Shown: positions 9,363-21,034 of the stretch, one piece after another | Layout of the letters: each line of letters opens with the position of its first letter | Position numbering within the stretch: the stretch's first letter is position 1 | Origin: Clostridiales bacterium | Lineage (GTDB): Bacteria > Bacillota > Clostridia > Christensenellales > Borkfalkiaceae | Reading direction: 5' to 3' | DNA: 64,000 nt | Assembly (NCBI GenBank): GCA_015055615.1 | Contig: SVHT01000001.1 | Span: 248,001 to 312,000 of the forward strand | Notes under the pieces: model-generated | The model's database searches: none | What the model was told of the DNA's origin: nothing | Seen by the model: the letters and a program-made list of their open reading frames with translations, nothing else | Program-made: the position numbers and the translations under genes

Positions 9363-11834
9363 TTAGTCCGCTTTTTTATACGGCATCGGGATAACTTCTT
9401 TCACGCTGTCTTCTGCGTATCTGGGCATCTTCTTTGCTCGCGCGCTCTGCACCGAAATGAAAATATCTTCGCTGGAAAGCTCGGAAACGATATTGCCCTT
9501 TTCAACCACCGCAAGCATATACGGTACGGTGACGTAGCTTGCGCAAAGCACGCTCGCACCCTCGCGAAGTCCTACGATGATAGAGCCTTTGCGATAACGT
9601 TTAGACGGCTCGATTTGCGAGGAAATAACACGCTTGAACTTGCCTTCGTCCGTAGCGATAATGATTTCGCCCTCGCCGTTGATTTGGGACATGAAAACAA
9701 CTTCATCGCCCTCACGCAGTTGGATACCGCGCACACCCGTTGCAATTCTGCCCTGCACGGGGATATCGTCCTTGGTTGCGTTCAAGCAAATACCCTCTTT
9801 GGTAACCATGATAATGGTATCGTCTTCCTCGCTCGTATCCTCTTCTACGGCAAGTACTTCGTCGCCGTCACCCAATTTTACGGCTTGGAAGGAATCCTTT
9901 CTCTGTTCGTATTCCGCCCAATCGGTTTTCTTTATCATACCTTTCTTGGTGAAGAACAACAAATTGCCGTACGGCATACGTTCGCCGATTTCAAAGAGCG
10001 CAACCACCTTTTCGCCAACGTCAGCGTCTTTTGCCAAATCACGTAAGGATACGCCTTCGTCCGTGAGTTTACATTGTAAATCTTCGTCGTAAATATCAAG
10101 TTTATGGCAATACCCCGCGTCGGTAAAGGCAAAAATACGTTTATCCGTTACCGTTTCAAGCAATTTCAGCGCAACTGCCTGCGGTTTATATCTGCCCTCT
10201 ACGGGTTTGTTGAGCATATCAACGTTTTTGCCCGTCAACACCTTAAATCTGCCGTCCGCCGTATAAGCAAGGGTACAACGCACGCCCGGTTTCTTTTCGT
10301 TGGAGGTTGCCAACGTTCCGTCTGCCTCTTCACGCGTGAACACGAGCTTTGATTTTCTCGGCGTAGGATATGCGTTTTTGATTTCGGTAATTTCCTCCTT
10401 GACAACTTGCAACTGCAAATCGCCACTCTTGGAAATCGCCGTGAGTTTTTTGATAAGTTTTTTGAGTTCTTTCAGCTCTTCTTCGAGTTTGAAAATTTCG
10501 AGTTTCGTCAACCGCGCAAGACGCAAATCCAAAATCGCCTGCGCCTGTTCGGTAGAAATCTCAAAGCGCTCCATAAGTTTCGCTCTCGCATCCGACGTGC
10601 TGTCCGATTTTTTAATAATGGCAATGACTTCGTCTATGTTTTGTACGGCAATAATCAAGCCTTCTAAAATATGGCATCGTTGTTGCGCCTGTTTCAAATC
10701 GAACAACGTTCTGCGTTTGACAATCTGCTGTTGATATTTGACGTAATGACGGATAATTTCCATCAAGCCGAGCTGTTGGGGCTTGCCGTCCGCAATGACG
10801 ACCATATTGATACCGAAGGTCACTTCCAAATCGGTATATTTATACAGACATTTCAAAATAGCGTCTACGTCCGCGTCTTTCTTGACGCGAATTACTGCGC
10901 GCATACCCGTTCTGTCCGATTCGTCTTGTACGTAATCCAAATCCGCAAGCTCGTCTTTCTTTTCTTCGCGAAGTTCCACCACTTTTTTCAAAAGTTGGGC
11001 TTTGTTGACCTGATAAGGCAGTTCGGTAATTACCAAATTCGTCTTGCCGTTGTCCAGCTTTTCCGCTGTGATTTTCGCTCGAAGCGTAATTTTACCCCGC
11101 CCTGTTTTATACGCCTGGATAAGCTCGTTAGCGATAATCAAACCGCCGGTCGGAAAATCGGGACAAGGAATATGTTCCATCATTTCTTCGAGGGAAATTG
11201 CGGGGTTGTCGATATACGCCACTACGCCGTTGATAACTTCTTCCAAATTGTGCGTAGGAATATTGGTCGCAAGACCGACCGCAATACCCGACGCGCCGTT
11301 GACAAGCAAATTCGGGAAACGCCCAGGCAAAATGTCCGGCTCTTTCAAGCTATCGTCGAAGTTGAGCGAAAAGCTAACCGTTTCTTTGTCGATATCACGC
11401 ATCAATTCGAGCGCCAAAGGCTCCATACGCGCCTCGGTGTAACGCATCGCAGCCGCAGGATCGCCGTCCACCGAACCGAAGTTACCGTGTCCGTTGACGA
11501 GCGTTTTGCCCATATTAAAGCTCTGCGCCATACGCACCATAGCATCGTATACCGAGCTGTCGCCGTGAGGATGGAATTTACCCATGCAATCCCCGACGAT
11601 ACGCGCGCTCTTTTTATGCGGTTTATCGGGCGTTAAGCCCATTTCGTGCATCGTATATAAAATACGTCTTTGTACAGGTTTTAAGCCGTCCTCTACGCGC
11701 GGAAGGGCGCGGTCGAGAATAACGAATTCCGCGTACGGCAACATGGAGGAATGGAGCACTTTTTCAAGCGGTTCAACGAATAATTGACCGGTCGGCTCGA
11801 TGTTTTCGGGTTCGATCTTTTTACTCTTCGCCAT
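9363..11834 (-). CDS. Type IIA topoisomerase subunit A (gyrase A / topo IV ParC-like)
   Basis: [54 protein letters not shown]; no obvious GyrA box (QRRGGKG) in the CTD. Confidence 0.92.
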   Translation of the reverse strand: MAKSKKIEPENIEPTGQLFVEPLEKVLHSSMLPYAEFVILDRALPRVEDGLKPVQRRILYTMHEMGLTPDKPHKKSARIVGDCMGKFHPHGDSSVYDAMVRMAQSFNMGKTLVNGHGNFGSVDGDPAAAMRYTEARMEPLALELMRDIDKETVSFSLNFDDSLKEPDILPGRFPNLLVNGASGIAVGLATNIPTHNLEEVINGVVAYIDNPAISLEEMMEHIPCPDFPTGGLIIANELIQAYKTGRGKITLRAKITAEKLDNGKTNLVITELPYQVNKAQLLKKVVELREEKKDELADLDYVQDESDRTGMRAVIRVKKDADVDAILKCLYKYTDLEVTFGINMVVIADGKPQQLGLMEIIRHYVKYQQQIVKRRTLFDLKQAQQRCHILEGLIIAVQNIDEVIAIIKKSDSTSDARAKLMERFEISTEQAQAILDLRLARLTKLEIFKLEEELKELKKLIKKLTAISKSGDLQLQVVKEEITEIKNAYPTPRKSKLVFTREEADGTLATSNEKKPGVRCTLAYTADGRFKVLTGKNVDMLNKPVEGRYKPQAVALKLLETVTDKRIFAFTDAGYCHKLDIYDEDLQCKLTDEGVSLRDLAKDADVGEKVVALFEIGERMPYGNLLFFTKKGMIKKTDWAEYEQRKDSFQAVKLGDGDEVLAVEEDTSEEDDTIIMVTKEGICLNATKDDIPVQGRIATGVRGIQLREGDEVVFMSQINGEGEIIIATDEGKFKRVISSQIEPSKRYRKGSIIVGLREGASVLCASYVTVPYMLAVVEKGNIVSELSSEDIFISVQSARAKKMPRYAEDSVKEVIPMPYKKAD

Positions 11835-14047
11835 TATTCTTCCTCCTTGTTATCTTTCTTTTCAATCTTATCGATAAAGGTGTCGCGCTTGTTGAAATTT
11901 GCATACTTTGCAAGGAATTCCTTTCTGCCCTCTACCTTGTCGCCCATGAGTGTCGTAATCATACGCTCTGCCTTTGCCGCGTCCTCTACCGTGACTTGGA
12001 TAAGATTACGCGTGGCGGGATTCATCGTCGTTTCCCACAGCTGTTCCGCGCTCATTTCACCAAGACCTTTATAACGCTGCAACTGATAGCCCTTGCCGAT
12101 TTTTTCAATCTTTTCGTTGAGCTCGTTATCGTCGTAAGCGTATTCCACCTTGTCGCCCTTATAGACTTTGTAAAGGGGTGGCATACCGATATATACGCAA
12201 CCTGCGTTGACGAGCGGACGCATATAACGGAAGAAGAAGGTCAGCAAAATACAGCGGATATGCATACCGTCTTGGTCGGCATCCGAAAGGATAATGACTT
12301 TGTGGTAATTGATTTTTTCCATTTTGAAATCAGGGTCGATACCCGCGCCGATTGCGCTGATCATCGTTCTGATTTCTTCGTTTTCCAAAATCTGCGCGAG
12401 CTTTTTCTTTTCAACGTTCAACGGTTTACCGCGCAACGGCAAAATCGATTGAAATTGTCTTACGCGCGCTTGCTTTGCCGTACCGCCTGCAGAATCGCCC
12501 TCTACGATAAACATTTCGTTGAGTTCGGGTTTTCTGCCCGAGCATGCCGCAAGCTTGCCTACCAAATTCAAACCGTCAATACTGTTTTTGGAACGGGCGT
12601 TTTCCTTCGCCGTTTTTGCCGCAATACGGGATTTCGCCGCGCCTTGCGCCTTTTTGATGATTTCGTCCATCGTCTTTTTATAACCGCGGACGTTTTTGAA
12701 CGAGTTAAAACCTTCGATGACCGTTGCCTCAACCGCAGGACGCGCCTCGGTGTTGCCAAGTTTCGTTTTCGTCTGCCCTTCAAACTGCACGTTTGCCATT
12801 TTAATCGACACGACAACCGTTAAGCCTTCGCAGAAATCATCTCCTTGAAAGTTCGGGTCTTTGTCTTTGAGCATACCGTTTGAACGCGCGTATTCGTTGA
12901 GGACACGCGTCAACCCCGAGTGGAAACCCATTTCGTGATACCCGCCCTCGGGCGTGGGGATATTATTGACGAACGAAAACATCGACTCACGATATTCGCC
13001 CGTATGCTGAACGGAAAATTCCACCTGAATTCCGTTCTTTTCCGCTTTATAATAAATAGGTTGCGCGTAAAGACGGCGCTTACCCTCGTTCATGCTCTTT
13101 ACGTAGTCGGAAATACCGCCGTCGTATTTGAAGGTAATGCGGTAAGGCTCGCTTTCCAAAGCAAGCTCGTCCAATTCGCCGAACAAGGACTGCTGTCCCA
13201 TGCTCATGCCCATATCAAACAAGTCGCCCGCAGGCGCATTTTCCGTCGTTTCTTCAACGTTTTCCGCAGTTTCTACGCCTTCTTCCGCCGTTTCTTCCGC
13301 ATTTTCGCCCTCTTCATTGCTTTCAAACAATTTTTTCGCGCGACGAGCTTCTGCCATGGTCGTACGTTCATCGATGAGAGTAATTTCCACCCCGCGGTTT
13401 AAAAATGCGAGCTGACGAAGGCGTTCCTCTACCGTTTCCAAATCAAAGTTAAGCTCGGAGAAAACCGTTGCGTCCGGTTTAAAGCGAATAGACGTGCCTT
13501 GACGGTTGGTACGCAAGCCCGTATCTTCCAAAGGCCCGTCGGGAAGCCCCGAATCCACCTTTTTCTTACGCGCGTTATATTTGGAATGGAAACTCATTTT
13601 ATAAATGTGTTTATTGCGGCAAACCTCGACTGTCAACCACTCGGAAAGCGCGTTGGTAACAGACGCGCCTACGCCGTGCAAACCGCCCGAATATTCATAG
13701 TTGCCCTGTCCGAATTTACCGCCAGCGTGCAATTTCGTAAAAACAAGCTGAACACCCGAAACTTTTTCTTTCGGGTGTATATCCGTGGGAATACCACGTC
13801 CGTTATCTTCTACGGATGCGCTACCGTCTGCGTGCAAAGTAACCTTGACTTTGTTCGCAAAACCGTTTGCCGCCTCGTCGATTGCGTTGTCCACGATTTC
13901 CCAAAGAATATGGTGCAAGCCCTTGACACCCGTAGACCCGATATACATACCCGGGCGCATACGTACGGCGTCAAGACCTTCCAAAACTTCTAAGTTTTTC
14001 GCGCTATACTCGTCGTTTTTGTTCATTGCGTTCTTCTTTTCTGCCAT
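11834..14047 (-). CDS. Type IIA topoisomerase subunit B (gyrase B / ParE-like) with acidic insertion
   Basis: [61 protein letters not shown]; start chosen at [11 protein letters not shown] (RBS GAGGGAAAA). Confidence 0.92.
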   Translation of the reverse strand: MAEKKNAMNKNDEYSAKNLEVLEGLDAVRMRPGMYIGSTGVKGLHHILWEIVDNAIDEAANGFANKVKVTLHADGSASVEDNGRGIPTDIHPKEKVSGVQLVFTKLHAGGKFGQGNYEYSGGLHGVGASVTNALSEWLTVEVCRNKHIYKMSFHSKYNARKKKVDSGLPDGPLEDTGLRTNRQGTSIRFKPDATVFSELNFDLETVEERLRQLAFLNRGVEITLIDERTTMAEARRAKKLFESNEEGENAEETAEEGVETAENVEETTENAPAGDLFDMGMSMGQQSLFGELDELALESEPYRITFKYDGGISDYVKSMNEGKRRLYAQPIYYKAEKNGIQVEFSVQHTGEYRESMFSFVNNIPTPEGGYHEMGFHSGLTRVLNEYARSNGMLKDKDPNFQGDDFCEGLTVVVSIKMANVQFEGQTKTKLGNTEARPAVEATVIEGFNSFKNVRGYKKTMDEIIKKAQGAAKSRIAAKTAKENARSKNSIDGLNLVGKLAACSGRKPELNEMFIVEGDSAGGTAKQARVRQFQSILPLRGKPLNVEKKKLAQILENEEIRTMISAIGAGIDPDFKMEKINYHKVIILSDADQDGMHIRCILLTFFFRYMRPLVNAGCVYIGMPPLYKVYKGDKVEYAYDDNELNEKIEKIGKGYQLQRYKGLGEMSAEQLWETTMNPATRNLIQVTVEDAAKAERMITTLMGDKVEGRKEFLAKYANFNKRDTFIDKIEKKDNKEEE

Positions 14048-14240
14048 TTTTCCCTCGATACTTACGGCCTTTGCAAGCGTCTTTCGATTTTTGCAAAAAT
14101 ATGCCATAATATGCCATTTTAATTATCATTATAACACGATTTTTTTATTTTTACAAATGTTTTACACAAAAAAGTTTACTTAGTCGTCTATATTTTTTAC
14201 AAAACTTTCTCTTCTTGGCAATCCATTTTTGCCGATTTTT

Positions 14241-16628
14241 TTACTTTTCAATCACAGCCAAGTCGTTGAGCGCGCGGGTGTAGGCGATATATTTTTCACT
14301 CTCACTCATACCCTCTTCCACCACCACGACGGCGGTAAATTCCAAGCCCTTACTTTCGTAAACGGTCATAATATTGATTTTTGAGCGGGAAACCTTACCT
14401 TTTACGCCAAGGTCGTTGTACGATTTTCGCAAATATTCTTCTTTCGTGCTTTCCGAACAAATCAGCGCTTTTAAGCCTTTTTTGTCCTTAAAAAAAGCGT
14501 TTATCCCTTTTTGCGCTATCTTGTGAACGGCGGGGCCGTCGTAGCCTATTGATTGCATATTTAAACCCAAACGCTCCGACACAAATTCGACGACTTGGTT
14601 GGTGTTGCGGTAATTTTGGTTTAAGCCGTACAGCGCAAAATCGGGGAACACGTTTTCCCAGCTGTGCACACCGCGCCAAGGCGTAACGTTCTGCTCCACG
14701 TCGCCAAACACGTTAAACGCCGCTTTTTGGTTGATTTTTCGTATCAAAGCGTATTCACACGGGGAAACGTCCTGTCCCTCGTCCACGAATACGTAGGAAT
14801 ATACGGGCGAAAGGCGACTGCTAATCCCTGCGCAAATCACACACAGCGCATACGCGTCCGAGCGATACATTTTCTTAGAAACCATGCCGTATTTTGCCTT
14901 ATATTTTTTGACCGTTTCTCGATAGAAATAACGGATAATATCGACAAAATTATCCCCCGTTCCAATCTCGGAAAAGGTCTTTTCTCCACGCAAATAACCG
15001 TAAAACTCCGCAAAGGCCGTGTTGCCGTCGCCGATCGTCTGCACACGCTGACGGACTTTTTCGATTTCCTCTAAAATTTCCGTTCGGCGAGCAATTCTAT
15101 CCGCATACAAATACACGTCTACGCCACCGATTTTTTGTTTAAAACGTTTTAAATCGTCCCGTTCCTTTTCAATGACGGTGCGTAAAGCGGAAAGGCTTTC
15201 TTCGCCCTCTTCCATTACGCGCTCGCAAAAACGCACGGTAAACGCCGCGCTCTTGTAAAAAGAAAGCATTTGACGATAAAAATATTCGGGCTCTTTTGCG
15301 CGTTCGCTTTTGAGCGTTCCGTCGAAAAAGTCGTAAATGTCCAAAATACAATTCATCAGTTCGCGGAAGGGTTTCGTGTAATACAAACCGCCCTCTTTCC
15401 GCTCTCGAATTTCCCCCAAAACGGCGCGGCGAACGCGTACGGAAGCGTTTTTTATCCCCTCGTATGCCGTGATTGCGTCCTTGCATCGGCGAATAATTTC
15501 CGCGATAAAATCACGGCACTCTTCCCCCGTAAACAAGCCGTATAAATTGTCGAACACCTTATCGAGTTTCTTTTGTATATCCGCCAAAAAGCGCTCGGAA
15601 TACAGATAGGCGAGATAGTCCTTGCTTTCCTTTTGCGTTTCGTCGATTTTGTCGGCTATAAAAATCTTTTCGTTCTTTAAAACTTGTAAAAAATAATCTT
15701 GCACCGTCATCGTTTTAACGCGTTCGAGCTCCAAAATCGTCGACAGCTCGTCGATAAAGGCGTTAAAGGAATTGCTGGGCGTTAAAATCAGCACGTCGCG
15801 AGGTTTAATTCCTTCGTTGTTGTACATTAAATAGCTAAGGCGATGCAACATAACCATCGTCTTACCGCTACCCGCGCACCCCTGCACGACAAAGTTTTTA
15901 TCCTCGGGACAAGTGATAATTTCGTATTGCTTTTCCTGTATGGTTTCGATAATATCCTTGACCGCCGTTTCTTGCTTGCGATTTTTAATGATTTCCCGCA
16001 AGAACGGATCGAGCACGTTCTCTTCGTCGCGGTCCGCAATTTCTTCGGCGGAAAGATAATCTTTTAAGGATAAATATTCGTTTTTGTAATCCAAAACCTT
16101 ACCGCTTTTCGTACGAATAGCACGGCGAAGGACCGTCTTATACTCGTATTCGTTAAAGGTAAACGACGAACAGCTCTTTTGGTAATACCGACGGGCAACG
16201 GGGGTACGCCAATCCAAGATTTCAAGGCGGATATCCCCCTTTTTGCCGATATAATAGCTGTTATACCCCTCGATATTGTCAATCAAATCCATGCGCGCAA
16301 AGTACGGTTCTTCAAAAAACGGACGGTACGTCTGCATTTTTTCCGTTTCCGCGTCAATATTGGAAAGCAAAATTTTAATTTTACGGTAATTTTCCGCGCT
16401 GTTCCCCTCTCTTTCGAGTTCTTTTATCTCTTCTTTCGCGGCTTTTATTTTGTTTTTATGGGGACGGATACGGGCAATACGCAACATCTGCATAACCGCT
16501 TCCATATGCTCGTCCTCGTAAGCTTTTTGTTTTTCGTCGTCCAAAAGCGACAGGAACCAATCGTGGTCGCCTGCCTTTTTCGTATCCAATAACGTTATTA
16601 ATTTTTCATAAGGAATTTTTTCGGACAT
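14241..16628 (-). CDS. helD: UvrD-like helicase / RNA polymerase recycling motor HelD
   Basis: RTPVARRYY, VVQGCAGSGKTMVMLHRLSYLMYN, FVDEGQDVSPCEYALIRK, LNQNYRNTNQV. Confidence 0.82.
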   Translation of the reverse strand: MSEKIPYEKLITLLDTKKAGDHDWFLSLLDDEKQKAYEDEHMEAVMQMLRIARIRPHKNKIKAAKEEIKELEREGNSAENYRKIKILLSNIDAETEKMQTYRPFFEEPYFARMDLIDNIEGYNSYYIGKKGDIRLEILDWRTPVARRYYQKSCSSFTFNEYEYKTVLRRAIRTKSGKVLDYKNEYLSLKDYLSAEEIADRDEENVLDPFLREIIKNRKQETAVKDIIETIQEKQYEIITCPEDKNFVVQGCAGSGKTMVMLHRLSYLMYNNEGIKPRDVLILTPSNSFNAFIDELSTILELERVKTMTVQDYFLQVLKNEKIFIADKIDETQKESKDYLAYLYSERFLADIQKKLDKVFDNLYGLFTGEECRDFIAEIIRRCKDAITAYEGIKNASVRVRRAVLGEIRERKEGGLYYTKPFRELMNCILDIYDFFDGTLKSERAKEPEYFYRQMLSFYKSAAFTVRFCERVMEEGEESLSALRTVIEKERDDLKRFKQKIGGVDVYLYADRIARRTEILEEIEKVRQRVQTIGDGNTAFAEFYGYLRGEKTFSEIGTGDNFVDIIRYFYRETVKKYKAKYGMVSKKMYRSDAYALCVICAGISSRLSPVYSYVFVDEGQDVSPCEYALIRKINQKAAFNVFGDVEQNVTPWRGVHSWENVFPDFALYGLNQNYRNTNQVVEFVSERLGLNMQSIGYDGPAVHKIAQKGINAFFKDKKGLKALICSESTKEEYLRKSYNDLGVKGKVSRSKINIMTVYESKGLEFTAVVVVEEGMSESEKYIAYTRALNDLAVIEK

Positions 16629-16789
16629 AGAACGCTCCAAAAGCCATACTTATTTTTAATAATAACATATCAAATGGGAAAAAGTAAAGGGTTTGGACGA
16701 AAGTTTTTTAATAAAATTTTCGCCCTCTTTCGACAAAAGAAATCTTTCTACTATTTTTAATTTTATTATTGACAAACAAAAAAAACAGC

Positions 16790-16942
16790 GGTACGTATTT
16801 TGAACACGTCAATACCGTCACGGGCAACGGCAACAAACCAAATCAAGGCTGGAATTGCTGTGTGTATCCAATTTGGGAAACTCTGATCGAGCGCGGTGTT
16901 GCCAATGATAAATTTTTGCAACAAATGGATAAATTATTATAA
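16790..16942 (+). pseudogene. C-terminal remnant of a larger protein (about 50 codons, no start)
   Basis: Open frame reads NSGTYFEHVNTVTGNGNKPNQGWNCCVYPIWETLIERGVANDKFLQQMDKLL*. Looks like a real protein tail with no upstream ORF. Confidence 0.5.
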
Positions 16943-16962
16943 ATTGTGTAGTTACATAGGAA

Positions 16963-16992
16963 AAGCGAGCCTTAGATAAGGCTCGCTTTTCA
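16963..16992 (-). terminator. Terminator downstream of AEC transporter
   Basis: AAAAGCGAGCCTTAGATAAGGCTCGCTTTT perfect hairpin. Confidence 0.75.
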
Positions 16993-16994
16993 TC

Positions 16995-17969
16995 TTATAA
17001 AACAAATAGTTCAAACAGCATAAACATTAACGGAATCGTTGCAAGTGATAGCGCGTGCGTTACGAGTGCCATCCCCGCCGCATCTGACGTATCTTTATCG
17101 TAAGCCGCGGGAATTACAATGGAATTCAGCCCCGTTGGCATACACGCAAAAATCATACCGCACGTCAAAAACGTTGGATTGATGACTGAATTTTGAGGAA
17201 CGAACGCAAACACACCGATATACAACAACGGATATATAATCAATTTTATAAAACTAATCATATAGACGCGCCATTTTTTAATGAGGTGTAACAAGTTCAG
17301 CCGTCCGATGGTTGCTCCCGTCAAAATCATTGCCAAAGGCGACATACATATATTGGCAACGTCCAAAATGCCGTCCTTTTTAGCGGGATTAAACAATACT
17401 TTGGGTAAATATTTCGCTACCCCCGTAAGAGCAAGGGTTGCGCCGATAATCAGCGCAATGAACATCGGGTTTAAAAACGCCTTAAATCTCGACAAGAGCC
17501 CCTTTCCTTCGCCGTCCGTCCCAATCAGCAGTACGGGCACGCCCCAAAGGTAAATCATAAACCACAAGGGCAAGGTAAACAAAATATATTGCATATATAT
17601 TTCTTCGAACACCGACGCAACGATTGCATATCCCATAAACGCGAAATTGGAAAAGGCTATGCTGTATACCGCCACTTTGCGAACGTAGTTTTCTTTAAAG
17701 CAAAATCTCGCCGCAACGTAGGAAATCAAAAGGAATATAAAAGCGACGACCGTTCCGAGTAAAATTAATTGCCAGCTCGCCTTTAAATTGGCAACGGAAC
17801 AATCCTTCAAAAAGGTATATAATACCATTGCCGGCACGAAAAACATATTTTCAAATTTGGAAATTACCTTTGCGGAATTCTCGGGGATAAATCTCCAACG
17901 GCTTAAAATAAAACCAACGAGAATAAACACAAAAAGGTAAATCATCCTCATTAAAATCGGTTCAAACAC
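16995..17969 (-). CDS. AEC (auxin efflux carrier) family transporter
   Basis: 10-TM-like 324-aa protein; FNPMFIALIIGATLALTGV, GATIGRL, AYDKDTSDAAGMALVTHALSLATIPLM. Confidence 0.88.
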   Translation of the reverse strand: MFEPILMRMIYLFVFILVGFILSRWRFIPENSAKVISKFENMFFVPAMVLYTFLKDCSVANLKASWQLILLGTVVAFIFLLISYVAARFCFKENYVRKVAVYSIAFSNFAFMGYAIVASVFEEIYMQYILFTLPLWFMIYLWGVPVLLIGTDGEGKGLLSRFKAFLNPMFIALIIGATLALTGVAKYLPKVLFNPAKKDGILDVANICMSPLAMILTGATIGRLNLLHLIKKWRVYMISFIKLIIYPLLYIGVFAFVPQNSVINPTFLTCGMIFACMPTGLNSIVIPAAYDKDTSDAAGMALVTHALSLATIPLMFMLFELFVL

Positions 17970-17992
17970 AATATTGCCTCGTTCTCTATTCT

Positions 17993-19702
17993 TTACATTT
18001 TATCGGGAATACCAATACCCAAAAGCGCAAACGCATTTTTCAACGATTGCAACGTCGCATTGGTCAGCGCCAAGCGGAAATTCTTCGATTTCTCGTCTTC
18101 TGCGGACAAAATTTTGCAATTAAAATAGAATTTATTGAACTTTTGCGCCACGTCTACCGCAAAACGCGCAATACAAGACGGTTCGTACTTTTCAGCCGCC
18201 GTTGCTACCGTTTCAGGGAATGTCGCAATCGCTTTGACAAGCTCGATTTCTTCCGCCGTCAGCTCGGGAATTTCGTAGTCCGTTACGATACCGCCTTTTT
18301 GCAGAACGGAATTCGCTCTTGCGCAGGTATATTGCACGTACACGCTCGTTTCTCCGTCAAAATTGAGCACTTTGTCGTACGAGAAAACGATGTCCTTAAT
18401 TTTATTATTGTACAACGCGCCGAAAATAACCGCGCCAACACCCACTTTTTTCGCTACGTCCTCTTTATTTTCGAGGTCGGGGTTCTTTTCATCGATAATT
18501 TTGTACGCCTTTTCAATACATTTATTGATAACGTCTTCCAAGAAAACAACGTTGCCTTTACGCGTGGACATCGTGCCTTCTTCCAGCGAAACCATGCCGT
18601 ACGCTACGTGAACGAGGTCCTTTGCCCAATCCTTGCCCATAAGCTCCAAAACCTTGAAAAACTGTTTAAAATGCAAGTTTTGCTGATAAGCAACCACGTA
18701 CAAACACTTATAGAAATCGTAGGTGTTTTTGCGGTATTGCGCAGCCGCCATATCACGCGTTGCATACAAGGACGAGCCGTCCGATTTCAAAATAATACAA
18801 GGCGTCATACCGTATTCTTCCAAATCAACGACCTGCGCGCCACGGCTTTCGACCAAAAGCTCTTTTTCTCTAAGTTCGTCGACAATCGGCTGCATTTTGT
18901 CCGAGTAAAAACTTTCGCCCGCGTACGAATCAAATTTAATATCGAGCATATCGTAGATTTTTTGTACGTCTTTCAACGTCAATTCCTTAAACCAATGGAA
19001 GAGCGCAAGGCATTCCTCGTCGCCCTGTTCGATTTTTTTGAAATACGCACGCGCCTCGTCGTCGTATTCGGGGTTTTCCTCCGCTTCCTGGTGGAATTTT
19101 ACGTACAATTCGTTTAATGCGCGGATACCGCCCTTTTCAATCGTTTCCTTATCCCCCCAACGCTTGTAGGCGGAAATAAGTTTACCAAACTGCGTACCGT
19201 AATCCCCTAAATGGTTGATGCCGACTGCTTTATACCCCAAATAATTGAAAATACGGTACAATGCACCGCCAAGGACGGTCGTCGACAAATGTCCGATATG
19301 GAAAGGCTTTGCGATATTGATGGAAGAATAGTCGATACAAATCGTCTTGCCCTCGCCTTCTTCGGATGCACCGTAATTTTCCTTCTGCGCAAGAATTTTA
19401 TCCATGGTTGCGCGGACAAAACCGTTTTTGTTTATCTTAAAATTAAGATAACCGTTAACCGCAGACACTTCGCTGATTACTTCGTCAGACATAGGTATTT
19501 TGTCTGACATAGTACTTTTTAATTCTTCTGCGATCATTACGGGACTTTTGCGCAATACCTTGGCAAATTTAAAGCAAGGCAGGGCATAATCCCCCATTTC
19601 CGTATTCGGCGGTAAAGCAATCAGGTCGTAAATCTCGTCCTTGCTTACGCCGTCAATATCAATTTTGTCTGCAATATACTTCTTGTAGTCCATAATAAAC
19701 AC
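17993..19702 (-). CDS. argS: Arginyl-tRNA synthetase
   Basis: SSINIAKPFHIGHLSTTVLGGALYRI, NHLGDYGTQFGKLI, GMVSLEEGTMSTRKGNVVFLEDVI. Confidence 0.96.
   Translation of the reverse strand: MFIMDYKKYIADKIDIDGVSKDEIYDLIALPPNTEMGDYALPCFKFAKVLRKSPVMIAEELKSTMSDKIPMSDEVISEVSAVNGYLNFKINKNGFVRATMDKILAQKENYGASEEGEGKTICIDYSSINIAKPFHIGHLSTTVLGGALYRIFNYLGYKAVGINHLGDYGTQFGKLISAYKRWGDKETIEKGGIRALNELYVKFHQEAEENPEYDDEARAYFKKIEQGDEECLALFHWFKELTLKDVQKIYDMLDIKFDSYAGESFYSDKMQPIVDELREKELLVESRGAQVVDLEEYGMTPCIILKSDGSSLYATRDMAAAQYRKNTYDFYKCLYVVAYQQNLHFKQFFKVLELMGKDWAKDLVHVAYGMVSLEEGTMSTRKGNVVFLEDVINKCIEKAYKIIDEKNPDLENKEDVAKKVGVGAVIFGALYNNKIKDIVFSYDKVLNFDGETSVYVQYTCARANSVLQKGGIVTDYEIPELTAEEIELVKAIATFPETVATAAEKYEPSCIARFAVDVAQKFNKFYFNCKILSAEDEKSKNFRLALTNATLQSLKNAFALLGIGIPDKM
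19484..19514. repeat. Palindromic repeat copy A (inside argS)
   Basis: GTCAGACATAGGTATTTTGTCTGACATAGTAC; same architecture as 26461-26499 and 55513-55545. Confidence 0.6.
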
Positions 19703-19855
19703 CTTCGTTTTATCTTTGATAAAGTTACCATATTAATATAGCACATTTTTTCAATTTGAGCAAGTATTTTTTCAAATCGGGCGCGTTTAATTTGCCAAAA
19801 AACAAATTTTGTATTATAATAGAGCAGAAAATTGATTAAAAGGAACGAAAAAGAC

Positions 19856-20971
19856 ATGAAACTTGGTGTTGTTGGGCTTCCCAACGTAGGCAAATCTACA
19901 CTTTTTAACGCAATTACGCACGCAGGCGCAGAATGCGCGAACTATCCTTTCTGCACGATTGAACCCAACGTAGGCGTCGTTGCCGTACCCGACGAGCGTT
20001 TGGATAAGCTCGCCGCTTTATATAACAGCAAAAAGGTTACCCCCGCCGTTATTGAATTCGTTGATATCGCAGGTTTGGTAAAAGGCGCGTCCAAAGGCGA
20101 AGGTTTGGGAAACAAATTCCTTTCCCATATCCGCGAAGTAGACGCAATCGTACACGTTGTACGTTGTTTTGAAGATGCGAATATCACGCACGTAGACGAT
20201 AAAATCGACCCGATTTCCGATATTGAAACCATCAATTTGGAACTCGTTATGTCCGATATGGACGCCGTGCAAAACCGCATGAATAAAGTTAAAGTTCAGG
20301 CACGTGGCGGCGCAGATAAAAAGGCGCAAGAAGAATATGCTTTCCTTGAAAGGCTGTATGCGCACCTTGAAGGCGAAAAACCCGCGCGCAATTTTGCCGT
20401 TACCGATGAGGAAAAGGAATTTTTGAAAAACTGTTTCCTTTTGACGACAAAACCCGTTATTTACGCGGCAAACATCAAAGAAGACGATATGGGCAAAGAC
20501 GAAGATACCCTTCCCCACGTTGTTAAAGTAAAGGAATTCGCCGCAAGCGAAGGCGCGGAAACCCTCGTTATTTGTGCAAAAACGGAAGAAGAGCTCTCAC
20601 AGATGGACGATGAAGACAAGGCGATGTTTATGGAAGAATTCGGACTTGGCGAAAGCGGTTTGGACCGTTTGATTAAAAAGTCTTACGCCCTCCTTGGTTT
20701 GATTTCCTACCTTACGGCAGGCGAAAAGGAAACGCGCGCTTGGACGATTACGAAAGGCACGAAAGCCCCTCAAGCCGCAGGTAAAATCCACTCCGACTTT
20801 GAAAAGGGTTTCATTCGCGCAGACGTTGTTAATTGGGAAATCCTTGTAACACTCGGCTCTATCCCCGCCGCAAAAGCGGAAGGCAAGGTGCGTAGCGAAG
20901 GTAAGGAATACGTTATGCAAGATGGCGACGTCGTGGAATATTATTTCAACGTTTCCAAGAGTAATAAATAA
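19856..20971 (+). CDS. ychF: Redox-regulated ATPase YchF (Obg family)
   Basis: MKLGVVGLPNVGKSTLFNAITHAGAECANYPFCTIEPNVG; TGS-like C-terminus. Confidence 0.97.
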   Translation: MKLGVVGLPNVGKSTLFNAITHAGAECANYPFCTIEPNVGVVAVPDERLDKLAALYNSKKVTPAVIEFVDIAGLVKGASKGEGLGNKFLSHIREVDAIVHVVRCFEDANITHVDDKIDPISDIETINLELVMSDMDAVQNRMNKVKVQARGGADKKAQEEYAFLERLYAHLEGEKPARNFAVTDEEKEFLKNCFLLTTKPVIYAANIKEDDMGKDEDTLPHVVKVKEFAASEGAETLVICAKTEEELSQMDDEDKAMFMEEFGLGESGLDRLIKKSYALLGLISYLTAGEKETRAWTITKGTKAPQAAGKIHSDFEKGFIRADVVNWEILVTLGSIPAAKAEGKVRSEGKEYVMQDGDVVEYYFNVSKSNK

Positions 20972-20984
20972 GTAATTTTGCATG

Positions 20985-21023
20985 ATAAAACCGCGAGGAA
21001 CACACTCCCCGCGGTTTTTCTTT
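20985..21023. terminator. Bidirectional terminator
   Basis: AAAACCGCG-GGAACACACTCCC-CGCGGTTTTT. Confidence 0.75.
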
Positions 21024-21034
21024 TTATCCTTTCG

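Noticed and set aside
10671-11636. 321-aa and neighbouring plus-strand ORFs over 9.3-14 kb
   Set aside because: Antisense to the topoisomerase genes; composition typical of shadow ORFs.
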